Below, in pieces: positions 31,567-40,882 of a stretch of 64,000 nucleotides of DNA. Position numbers and translations under genes: made by a program. The stretch comes from Rhynchopus sp. YZ270_cl-10 (Eukaryota > Euglenozoa > Diplonemea > Diplonemida > Diplonemidae): contig OZ037887.1 in assembly GCA_964035575.1 (NCBI GenBank), positions 248,001-312,000 of the forward strand, written 5' to 3'. Numbering within the stretch: position 1 is the stretch's first letter; each line of letters opens with the position of its first letter. Under the pieces are notes generated by a model. It searched no databases. It saw nothing but the letters and a program-made list of their open reading frames with translations, and was not told the DNA's origin.

Positions 31567-33509
31567 CTTTTTTGTTTTTAACTAAGAGGGAGGGGGTTGA
31601 AGAGAGGAAGGGGAAAAAGGTTTTGTAAAAATGTATAAATGGAGGGGGCTGTATTTTTTTTTTTCGTGAACTATAAATCGGGAGGGGGTTGGTGGGGGAA
31701 GGGAAGAATATAACCACAATTCGGTAGTGCTCACGAGCAGGGAGGGAAATGTGTTGGAAAAAAAAAATGGGTGAAATGGGGAATAGGGTATCTAAAGGGG
31801 AAGGTTTGTGACAATGAAACGCAAATGTGTGGGTGGAATGAGGTGGGGAGAAAAGAAAAGAAAAAGGAAGAAAAGAAAAGAGAAGAGCAGAGTCCTTGTT
31901 TATAGCCATTTATTTTGAAAAACTTGGTTGTATTAGTGTAATACATCCGAGGATGAGAGCTCTACAATAAGAGCACCACTGTAGTTTATTTTTATTTTGA
32001 AATTTGGTTGTGTTAGTGTAGGCACCCGAGGATGAACTCCACTATAGTTTTTGCAAAAAAAAAACAAAGAAAATCTTGCTGCCTTTCTAATCAAAGCAAT
32101 CGACCACTTTTGGCTTTCATTGTTCATTCCTCACCACACTATCTATATAAAAAATGAAGAACACTTTTTTGGGGGAGAAATCTCAAATCTAAAGTTTTAA
32201 AAAGGGATTTTTGTAAATCACTTTGTTCAATTTACACCTGTGTTCCAAGGGAACGGGGGAACAAAAAAAAGGTGGTCAAAAAGAAAAATTAGTGGGGTAC
32301 GGGGAATTCAATTGCATATTACGGGTTGCAATACATCCTGCTATTTCCCTCAGTCATTGGGGGATATATCCCTGTTTGACTCTTCTCTCGTACCACCTTT
32401 CCCCTTCCGACAGGCTTGGAACATCTAGAAAAAATCTACATATAATATGGATCAAAGATCGTTGCTAAAAAAGGAAAATTGTCAGATGAATGCGCCTCTC
32501 GGCCACATCTAAAGGGGAAGGCTAATAGGGGCTGCACTGCATGACATGTGTTAGGATCAGAGTACGTGAGAAGCAAGATTCTTGAAAGTCACATCAGAAT
32601 TATGCAACGCAAAAAGTATTTCAACATATGCAATCAATAAATTGATAGTTTTTGGTGAAAAATAAAAAGAAGAAGAAAAAAAAGGTGTCTTTTTTAAGGT
32701 ATGATACTGATTGTAAAAATACATCACAATACACAATGCAGTTACTATTAGGGGAAAAGGGGGAAGAAAGGGGGGTTTTTTGATGCTAGTGCTACTGCAA
32801 AAGCTTCTCTAAATGGTACCTCTCTAAGCCAAGCGACAAAAATCAAACCATATCTTAAAAAAAAGAGTTTCTGTACACAATATCGCCTTTAAATTGTTGA
32901 TATTTTTTTGCTTTATTTTTCCTTTTGGTAGGGGGAGTTCCTAAACAAACATAGCAAAGACAAGACATGTCGATTTTGAGACATTCCCCCCCTTCCTGAG
33001 GGGAAAAAACACCTTGGGGGAAGGGAAAAAAGAAAATGTGAAAGATGGGTGTGTCCCTCCCATGCAGACACACATAAATCAAAGAAACAGTTTATAAGAT
33101 GAACCTAAGCCTCTCGTGCTTAGTCACCTTGCTTGATCACACCCTTTTTTTCCTCTGGGTATAAAACGGATAGTGGGAGCTGGGTATTTGAGAGACATCT
33201 CAAAAAAAAGGGGGGGTTTTAACAAACGGAGTTATTATCATGTTTTGTTTCTTTCCTGATGAATGCACAGGGGTAGGGTTAACGACGGCTGTATTCTTAC
33301 ATGAATGAAGGCAGTTTTGTGCGGGAATCTGATGTAGAAGAAAAATACAACCAGAATACGCAACACAACCGCCAGGTGGATGGTTAGGGTAGTCCTGAAC
33401 CCAGGCGTTGCCTTCTCACCCAGTCGTTTTCCGTTTTCCGTTTTCCCCTTCCAGCCCAATACTGGATGTGTATGTGCAACATCTCCTTTCAGCGCTCTTC
33501 TCGAACGCT
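31567..33509. other. intergenic region
   Basis: On the minus strand, CCCCCTCCCTCTTAG lies 15 nt upstream of the E1-like start. Two tandem family 2 copies lie at 31916-31986 and 31996-32050, and family 3 and family 1 lie at 33045-33130. 32200-33000 holds no gene that I can see. Confidence 0.5.
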
Positions 33510-35095
33510 TCAACGGTGTACAGGTCTCAGACCAGTGGTAGCAGCTCTGCCAGTTGTCTGTGTATGATAGATTGGGTTTGACGTTTATCCCCGGAGATAA
33601 GCAAAAGATGAAGGTCAATTAATGGTGAAGGTAATTTTAACGATTTTCGGGTATATCAAATGAAATTCAACGAACTTAAAAAATAAAAATAAAAAACATC
33701 CTCACATACCACAGCGCTCGCCCTCACGACCTTCCTCCCACGCTTTGCCGGTGCAATCGTTGGCTTGGTCCTGCTGGTGATCACGACTGATTCGTTTGTG
33801 TTCCCTGCTCCCCCGCTGCCCCCCTCAGCTGTCTTGTACAATGCATGGCGGGGACGTCCGGTCACTGCAGTGAAGGTTGGCTTTGCGATGGGGTTGCGGC
33901 TGTGCACGACGTTTGGCTGCACCTTCCCAAGGGGGATGCGGGCAGGCTTGACTGCTTTCTTTACTGCAACCATTTCGCTTGGGAAGCGGGCCGGGGGGCT
34001 CACCGAACGGACAGAACGTGCACTCTCCACAACTCTCTGTGGATGCGACGGGCCACGCGAACGCTGTACCGGCGCACCTCCTAGGGAGCTGGACCGTGCC
34101 CTCAGGGCTGGCGCACGACGTTGTCCTTCGATGAGCGCTGCCGACGCATCGTGCACGTCGGTCGACACCGAGACAGACCTGCGTGGTACGTAGTACTGCT
34201 GCGGTGGGGTGAGCTTCCTCCGGGTGGCCCCCGTCTCAAGCGAGAGCATCGCTCGCTGCAACGCGTCCTGCACCACACGCAGCTCCGCATTGCTCGCAGC
34301 AGCTGCCGCCTTGAGGCTGTCACGCTCCTCCTCTGCAGACGCCTTCTGCTGCAAGGCACGCTGCAGCTCCTTTTGCAAAATGCTGTTGCTTGGTGACGCA
34401 ACCGTCACTGTTGTCTGCATATTCCGCTTCGCGACTGCCGCAGGCAACGGCTGGGGCTGCGGAATGCTGCTCGCCGACACTGCACTGGAACGCGCCGAAT
34501 GGGACCTCTTATGCGACGACCCTGAACGCCTCTGTTGTGCACGGTCCAACCGATCGATGCCTTTCTCAAGCAACGTCTGGATGCAGCTCACCTCGTTGAG
34601 GGTGTATTGTGCTTCCTGCACCGCATCGTGTGCAGAAAGACGCTCATCACCGTACGGAAGATGATTTGGGAGGTGCTGTGTGTCTGGGCTGTGCACACGG
34701 CGTTTCTTCTCGACCGTCTCGGGGGAGACAGAGAAACGTAGTGGAGGAACAGAGCTTCCGGTGCTGTGGATGCTGCGGATGCTTGCAGGCACGGTGTCAG
34801 CATGGACATGCCCTCCTGAGGAATGTGTCGGGGTCGGGGTAGCGCGACTCCCTGGAGTGCTCCGTCTGCACAGACTAACACTCGCCCCTTCACTGGTCCC
34901 TTCGGCAGTAATGTCATTTGTTGCTTGATTTGACGATAAGGACCGTGCCGGAGGATGACGTACCTGATGACCACCCGAGGACATTCCAGAAACCGATCTG
35001 CTCTCAAAAGGCTTCGGTGGGCTTAACGGTAGTGGTGTCCGACCAGGGGTATACACAGCGGTGGTTGCGCTGATGGTGAAGTCGACTTCTTCCAT
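33510..35095 (-). CDS. Ser/Arg-rich protein with short coiled coils, 477 aa, probably two exons
   Basis: The family is not recognised. Exon 1 is 35095-33710 (462 codons, from MEEVDFTISATTAVYTPGR). It is followed by a GTATGT donor. A plausible exon 2 (33557-33510) adds TTGRAATTGLRPVHR and a stop. Unspliced, the protein would end in an implausible FYFYFLSSLNFI tail. Residues 1-145 are Ser/Thr/Pro/His-rich and likely disordered. A helix lies at ~148-192 (ERLSAHDAVQEAQYTLNEV). A longer coiled coil lies at ~237-293 (LQKELQRALQQKASAEEERD). The rest is strongly basic (RRSVSVSTDVHD, ARSVRSVSPPARFPSE, KKAVKPARIPLGK), suggesting a microtubule- or nucleic-acid-binding tail. It could be a cytoskeleton-associated protein by composition only. 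The start is clear: the in-frame upstream sequence is non-coding in composition. Confidence 0.75.
33558..33709 (-). other. probable intron, 152 nt
   Basis: The donor is GCTGTG|GTATGT at 33709 and the proposed acceptor is CATACACAG|ACAACT at 33558, phase 0. The donor matches the consensus of the adenylate kinase intron. The acceptor is one of several possible AGs, so the last 15 residues of the protein are less certain than the donor. Confidence 0.6.
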
Positions 35096-35189
35096 TTGAG
35101 GGGGGGAAAATGGGTGACAAGGGTTTTGTGTCTACTGAAGTTTTATTATATGAAGGGTTTGTTAAAGATATTGTATTAGCCCCAAGGGC

Positions 35190-35262
35190 AGGGTTGAAAA
35201 TCCCGGGCTTCCCCAGCTAGCAAAATTAATTCGAAGCCCGGGTTTGTACCCGGGCTTGGTTT
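35190..35262. repeat. CCCGGGC-palindrome repeat, related copy at 38085-38182
   Basis: Several CCCGGGCTT/AAGCCCGGG words surround GCAAAATTAATT. The second copy (38085-38182) has the same words around GCAAAATTAATTAAGCCCGG. These are foldback DNA segments with no coding. Confidence 0.7.
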
Positions 35263-35282
35263 TTTTTTGTGAAAATAATTTA

Positions 35283-36056
35283 GTTTTGCTAATCCTTAAC
35301 ACTCCCTATTGATCGTGGTTGATGTATGCAAAGATCTGAAAAGAAACGAACAGGTACCCACCAACATGTGGCAACAAACACAACCAACACAACGCAACCG
35401 CTCTTTTGGTTGCAACGCATGCAACACAACGCAACCGATGTGCACGTTACGATCTCTATGCAACGAACGCAACGCATCCAACGCAACGGAACCGGTGTGT
35501 ACGAAACGATGGGAACGTTACCAACCAAACACAACCAACGCAACGCAATGCAACCGCTCCGTTCTTTACGCTCTCTACGTAGCGATCTCTACACAACGAA
35601 CGCAACGCATGCAACATAAGGCAACCGATGTGCACGTAGCTATCTGTACGCAACGAGTGGTTACCAACCCCCACGCATGGTTCTAACACCGCGCTGACAC
35701 GTTTCCCAAGCTGCAAACCCGGTTACCTGCCTGAAAAACCGGGTTTTTGGCCAAAACGGCTGTTTTGCCTGTAGAATCCTTAAGAACCCCTAAGGAACGC
35801 ACGGTTTCTAAGGCATTTTACACGTAAACTCGCGACATGAAAATAGGAATTAAAAACTCATTTCTGAGAAAACTGTATTTAGAATAACTGGATTTTTGGC
35901 CCTATCTTTCCAATGCCGAAAAAATCTTACACTTTGGTGCCTCTGCGAGAAATGTCATTTTTTGGGGTACCCCGTCTGGGGGGAGGGGGGCCTAGAGTGG
36001 GGGTGGGTACGCCACAAAAGCAACCTTAAAAACCTTAACACAGAGTGTTAAGGAAT
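35283..36056 (-). repeat. inverted, uninterrupted copy of the right-end repeat unit
   Basis: Its reverse complement matches 61860-63776 minus the 1.1-kb insertion there: TTAGTTTTGCTAATCCTTAA at the left end, the CAACGCAAC minisatellite (35370-35680), CGGGTTTTTGGCCAAAACGG, ACACGTAAACTCGCGACA, and GAGAAATGTCATTTTTTGGG. It ends in a palindrome with arms CCTTAACAC / GTGTTAAGG at 36036-36056. It supplies the empty site for the insertion at 62.1 kb. Open frames on either strand reflect the minisatellite. Confidence 0.85.
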
Positions 36057-36579
36057 TAAAATACTGGTGTAAAAAAATTTTCTGCAAACGCAGGGTTCAA
36101 AAGAGAATTCCGCCCACGAGGGGCTGGCTCGGTCAGCCCAAAAAAATAATTTTCCCCTCCGCAGGGGATATTATAGGTTTTGGGGGTTTTCGCTGAAACT
36201 CGGTCGAGCCGGGTCCCCAACCCAGCTCAAGTTGCCTCCGGCGGAATATGAAAATTCCTCGGTTATCTAATTCAGCACTTCATTGATAACAATTCGTGCA
36301 CCAGGCGCGAATTGTCAGTAGCCACAGTACATTTATAACAAAGAAAGGGCGGTCATGGCACCCAAAGCGAAGCCACGGTACGCACCATTTCAAAAAATTG
36401 AGCTTATATTTGCACATTTTTACAGCCAAATTATGTGATGGGAAGGGTAGGTTGCAATCTTGCGCCGCAGGCGCACGGTACGCTACTTTTATTATTTCGC
36501 CATGATGCATGCTTCCTTTTCCTTCGGCGTTTGACCAATTAAGTCGCGCTCTGGGTGTGGGTAACCCTTGAGATAGACG
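36057..36579. other. spacer with inverted dispersed repeat (36363-36488)
   Basis: 36363-36488 is the reverse complement of 12485-12612. The rest has no gene that I can see. Confidence 0.5.
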
Positions 36580-37950
36580 TGTGTGTGGGGTGGCCCGGGG
36601 GCACGGCGCTTAGTTTTTACAAAAAAAATTTAAAAAAATCACAAAAATCAAAAAAAAAATCACAAAAAATCACAAATTATCACAAAAAATCACAAAAATT
36701 AAAAAAAAAAATCACAAAAAATCACAAATTATCACAAAAAATCACAAACAACTACTACAAAGTCACGGTACATTTGGTCGACTTCCTGCAATCTGAACAG
36801 GGTGGAGATCAATAATCACCACACACTCAGAAGCGAGTAAAGAGGCAGCAAAAAGCGTAGCCGGCCTCAGACAGTTGTTTATCTTGGCGATTGCCAAGGC
36901 ACGGGAGCTGGCGGAGGCTCCCCAAGCACGAGGGCTACCGACTCCAACGGAGGAGGTAGAGGTGGTGTGCGCCGACACTGACGCGACCCCCGTTACCGAA
37001 GCGACTCCGGAAACCGACGCGCCCCCCGACTGCAATTTGTTACATTGCGCTGTCTACAGCACATAGCCGCCACCCACCTGCACACGCTTGTGTTCATTGG
37101 AAGGGTCGAGCCGCCTCTCAAGGCGCGTAAGACCAAGCCGCCGCCGCGCAACATCGGATTGGCCGCCCACATGACGCTGTCATCGCAAATGATGGCATGT
37201 TCCTTCTCCAATGGATTTATTGGGTGTGTGTTATACTGGGACAATGTGGTCAGATCGTCTTCAGACCTGGAAAAGTGCACGACATATAAAAGCTTCCGAC
37301 TGCGGCGGGCGGCCCATTTTCACCCTTTTCTTGTTCCTCATCCTCTCTATGTTTTCACTTGCCCCTGATGCTGACAAAAATCACGGATTTGTCCATTTCG
37401 GCGTATTGACCCCACCACACAACTGTACTGTACTGTATTCCCAATCCCCTGTGTATACTGCGGAAATTGACCAAAAACGAGAACTTGTCCATTTCGGAAA
37501 ATTGACCCCACCACTGGCCGGACGGATTCCGGAAATGCAAATGCAAGTGTTTTCGGCGTGACTGTGTATACTCTATGTACTGTGCACTACCACAGCACAG
37601 GACCTCATAAGCTCTCAGTAAGCTCTCACAGACTCTCACAGGTTCTCGCAGCCTGTTACGTGTCTCACGGAGACGATCATAGATCACCCAACAAAAAATC
37701 ACAAAAACCAAAAAAAAAAATCACAAAAAATCACAAACAATCACAAAAAATCACAAAACCCAAAAAAAAAATCACAAAAAATCACAAAAAATCACAAACA
37801 ATCACAAAAAATCACAAAAACCAAAAAAAAAAATCACAAATAATCACAAAAAATCACAAGATTCTTTTTCATAATGTTGTGACTTTTTGTGATTTTTTCC
37901 GAAAAAACACAACGCGCCACTTCCCTGCGCGCCCGGGCCACCCCAGTGTG
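36580..37950. mobile_element. 1.37-kb inverted-repeat element with ATCACAAAAA arrays
   Basis: The left end GTGTGTGGGGTGGCCCGGG and right end CCCGGGCCACCCCAGTGTG are imperfect inverted repeats. Subterminal arrays of ATCACAAAAA (36625-36760 and 37690-37860) flank a central GC-rich part (36810-37330). The plus frames in the centre (LAIAKARELAEAPQARGLPT; KARKTKPPPRNIGLAAHMTL) look compositionally coding but are short and interrupted by stops. They could be the remnant of a transposase. A repeated CATTTCGG..TTGACCCCACCAC motif occurs at 37394 and 37491. Confidence 0.5.
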
Positions 37951-38647
37951 TTTTCTTTACTGACTTTGTTGTTTTCTGTCAACAGAGCTTCGTTTCGGCG
38001 ACTGACTACCCCGGGCTGCACCCTGAGGCTACACCCCCCGGAGTGGGGTGGGGCAGCCCACCCCAGAAAAGTTAAAACCCGGGGAAAACCCAGGCTTAAG
38101 CCCGGGTAAACCCGGCCTTCGAACCCGGGCTTGCTCTGCGCAAAATTAATTAAGCCCGGGTTTTCCCGGGCTTACTGCCCAAGATTTTCACCGCTGCCCA
38201 AGGGTTCTGTGTTCGATGCTGCCTTTTTGGATAAGGATTTTATGTTTGCGAAGACTGGGGTGCAAAGGTTGTACCCGAGCAAGGTCACGGCAATGTTGCG
38301 GAAAGGCAACGCGAGAGGAGAAAAAGAGAACGCAGAAGGAGAGGGAAAAGTGGGGAGAGAGGAAAGGTTATCTGACCTATCAGGAACTATTTTCTTATGT
38401 CAAAATCCAGTTTGGAAAGGAGGGGCCAAGGAAAGGGACAAATTGGACAAATGAAGAAACAACACTTCCACACAATTTTGTTTGTCTTTTTTTTGAAAAC
38501 TTGGTTGTATTAGTGTAGCCACCCTAGAGTGTGCTCCACTATTTTTTTATTTGTTTGTGTGTGTGTTTTTCAGGGCAAGAATATAGCACCATGTGTGTCT
38601 AGTGTTGCTTCACGCAGAAGTAGCGTCCCACTACCCAGAGGTGGTAC

Positions 38648-38754
38648 ACAACGGTGAAGTAAATGACTTGACTTGTGGTTTTTTTTTCTTGTGGTTTCAT
38701 CGTTGGAAGACAACGGTGAAACCACAAGTCAATTCACAGTTTACTTCACTGTCG
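38648..38754. mobile_element. 107-bp MITE related to the nested element at 4175-4403
   Basis: ACGGTGAAGTAAA at the left pairs with TTTACTTCACTGT at the right. Inner pairs are ACTTGTGGTTT / AAACCACAAGT. The shared ends ACGGTGAAGTAA show it is the same family as the element at 4175. Confidence 0.65.
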
Positions 38755-39546
38755 CGTATTGGGGGGGGGGGGGGGGGCAGGGGGGTGGGGAAAACATATT
38801 GGATCCCTTTGAGCGAACCATGATTCAAATTTTAATTATTTTTTTTGTTTCTCCTTTTCCTTTCCTCAAAAACGAAACGAAACAGAATGGGAAGGTGAAA
38901 AGCGGGGGGGGGGGAAGGTGGGTTTGTAAGATGCTTTCATACGCTGTGGATATCAAGTCACCTAGAAAAAAAATAAAACAAAAAAACTTGCTCTTGTCTT
39001 TTCTTTTGTTTTGTATTTAATATCAACACAAACACTATGTATTGTCAAGGACAGACTGTATACACAAATGTCTGTTTGAAAGGCAAGGAGTGACTCCTTT
39101 AGTACGGCAGAAGTGAGACATCAAAAGTTGGGGTTTGGTCTAACCAAATTGAAAACGTGTAGTCATTACCTGTGTGAACTATCCACAAGACTTTCTCAAT
39201 AAGAAACAAACAAAAAAAAATCATACCCATCACAAAAGGATCTAGCCTTTTTGATTTCGAAGCAACTCTTCTCTGCACCCAATGAGTCTTCGTCTAAATG
39301 CTAACAACACATTTCAACAAATGCATTTTTTTTCTTCTAATTTTTTTCTTTTTTACGTTACCTAACCTAACAAACAACACTCGTACGCACAACAATAACA
39401 ATAACAATGACTGATCCTTAAAAGATGCAAACAATCAAAAAAAAATCACACATTTACCACAAAACATACACCCAACCCTCTCCCAAAAAGCAAACAAGGG
39501 AGGTATTCCACGTGGTTTTTTTGTCCACGCATCCTATCCTATCCTA
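38755..39546. other. 3' flank of the CYSTM gene
   Basis: It contains a G run (38761-38777), a second G run at 38905 and a TCCTA tandem next to the stop codon (39530-39546). I see no gene. Confidence 0.5.
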
Positions 39547-40023
39547 TCATGCACCCTCCAGCATGCAACAGAGACAACATGCTGCGAGGAACCCTGCTGC
39601 CGCTGCTGCGCCTACGTCACCGTCGTTGTTTTTCTGAGGCTTCTGCTGTGGGGGTGGTGGACCGTAGGGTGCGTATTGTGGCTGCGGGTAGGGGCCTTGG
39701 TTGTATGCACCACGTCCTCTGCCTCCACCACGACCCCTGCCGTAGCCTTTGCCGTATTGTGGTTGTTCGAGGGGTGGACCATAGTAGGCCTGCGGTTGCG
39801 CAAATGGTGTCGTGCTGGTTGCCATTGCCTGCTGCTGTGGATACGCCGCTGTCTGTGCAACAGGGTACGTCTGTGGTGCCGGATACCCCGCCTCCTGCCC
39901 CGCAACAGGTGGGTAGGGTGCCTGCCCAGCAACAGGTGGGTAAGGTGCCTGTCCAGCAACAGGCTGCACATAAGGGTTCGCCACACAGTCCACCGGTGCG
40001 GGAGGTGCTGTCGCCTGCGCCAT
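39547..40023 (-). CDS. Pro/Tyr-rich protein with C-terminal CYSTM-type cysteine-rich membrane module, 158 aa
   Basis: The start is MAQATAPPAPVD at 40023. The N-terminal half has YPP repeats, with VAGQAPYPP in two perfect copies (22-39) and a third variant (40-48). A Gly/Arg patch (GKGYGRGRGGGRGRG, 91-105) resembles an RGG box. After a polar linker (KPQKNNDGD) the protein ends in AAAAAGFLAACCLCCMLEGA-like sequence (139-158). This fits the CYSTM module: a short hydrophobic helix rich in Cys at the extreme C-terminus of small stress-linked membrane proteins in many eukaryotes. By family knowledge it is likely tail-anchored or palmitoylated, with the YPP part cytosolic. The RGG patch is unusual for CYSTM proteins. 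CCCCCCTTTTTTACAG lies 12 nt upstream of the ATG and could be a splice acceptor. Confidence 0.85.
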   Translation of the reverse strand: MAQATAPPAPVDCVANPYVQPVAGQAPYPPVAGQAPYPPVAGQEAGYPAPQTYPVAQTAAYPQQQAMATSTTPFAQPQAYYGPPLEQPQYGKGYGRGRGGGRGRGAYNQGPYPQPQYAPYGPPPPQQKPQKNNDGDVGAAAAAGFLAACCLCCMLEGA

Positions 40024-40467
40024 CTTTTAATGAATCTGTAAAAAAGGGGGGCTCAAAAAGGTGACGTAAATGGTAGGCCGTTGGGGGGCGGGAAATGGAG
40101 GAGGGGGTGGGAGGGACATAATTCACAAAACGTTTGGGAGAGGCAGTATCTTTTTTTTCAAAACGAAAGGATTGCTAAAAACTATAAAAAGCCATTAATC
40201 CCACTAGCACTAAGCCCCACATCACCACACTTCGTCTGCTTCCTCTAGCTAACGGGAGCTGTGTTAACTGTTGCTTAGATCCCAGCCCAGCATACGCTAC
40301 CACGTTCTTCTCAGCCGTGCGTTGTCATAGTGCGTGCAATTTGGTGTCCAACTTGTGTTCCACGTTAACTCAGCACAGACAGTTCCTGAACACTTGTGTA
40401 TAGGTTTTTAAGGCTCCTGCCCCCCCAACGCCCTTTAAGCTAACTAATAACCCCTTCTTTAACCTTT
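40024..40467. other. upstream region of the CYSTM gene
   Basis: Next to the start codon there is an acceptor-like TTTTTTACAG (ending at 40036). Further up lies a C-rich tract on the minus strand. 40140-40460 has no gene or repeat that I recognise. Confidence 0.4.
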
Positions 40468-40697
40468 ATGGGTGGTCTTTTTGGGCCCATACCTGACTAT
40501 GTGGCCTGGGAAACGCGATTCTGTTGTGTCTGAACCATGTGTAGTCCCTTCTGTGCGCAAAAAACAACCCAAAAACCCACGCACAACGTTGCGTTCTGTG
40601 ACCACTCAGGTGTGTTGTCTAGGTTAAGATCCTTTACGATCAATTCGCCTTCACACCGAGTGTGCAAAGCAAACATAAAGTATTTAGGATTCGCAAA
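40468..40697 (-). repeat. left inverted flank of the satellite
   Basis: The reverse complement of this stretch aligns with 58382-58640: GGGCCCATACCTG / CAGGTATGGGCCC, the GAAACGCGATTCTG region, CACAACGTTGCG versus CACGTTGTGC, and AGTATTTAGGATTCGCAAAA / TTTTGCGAATCCTAAACACT. The identity is moderate. A 185-bp spacer separates it from the array. Confidence 0.75.
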
Positions 40698-40882
40698 AAT
40701 TCAGCATTGGGTCGTCAACAGTACACAATGTAGGTAATGTCTTCAAAAACCGAATTATTGTGCACAAAATCTTTTCCCCCTTGTGTGACTGTGTTCTTGA
40801 CCATTATATTTGGAGTTGACAGTCGTAAAAATACTTCCCGAATCGAGTGCAATAAGAATGATACGGGTGTGACTGACAACTC

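Noticed and set aside
33238-33557. Separate 126-codon minus-strand gene starting at 33618
   Set aside because: It overlaps the proposed intron and second exon of the Ser/Arg-rich gene and has a biased, unlikely composition after residue 50.
35309-35686. 125-codon plus-strand frame rich in NATQ/CNRS
   Set aside because: It is the inverted CAACGCAAC minisatellite of the right-end repeat unit.
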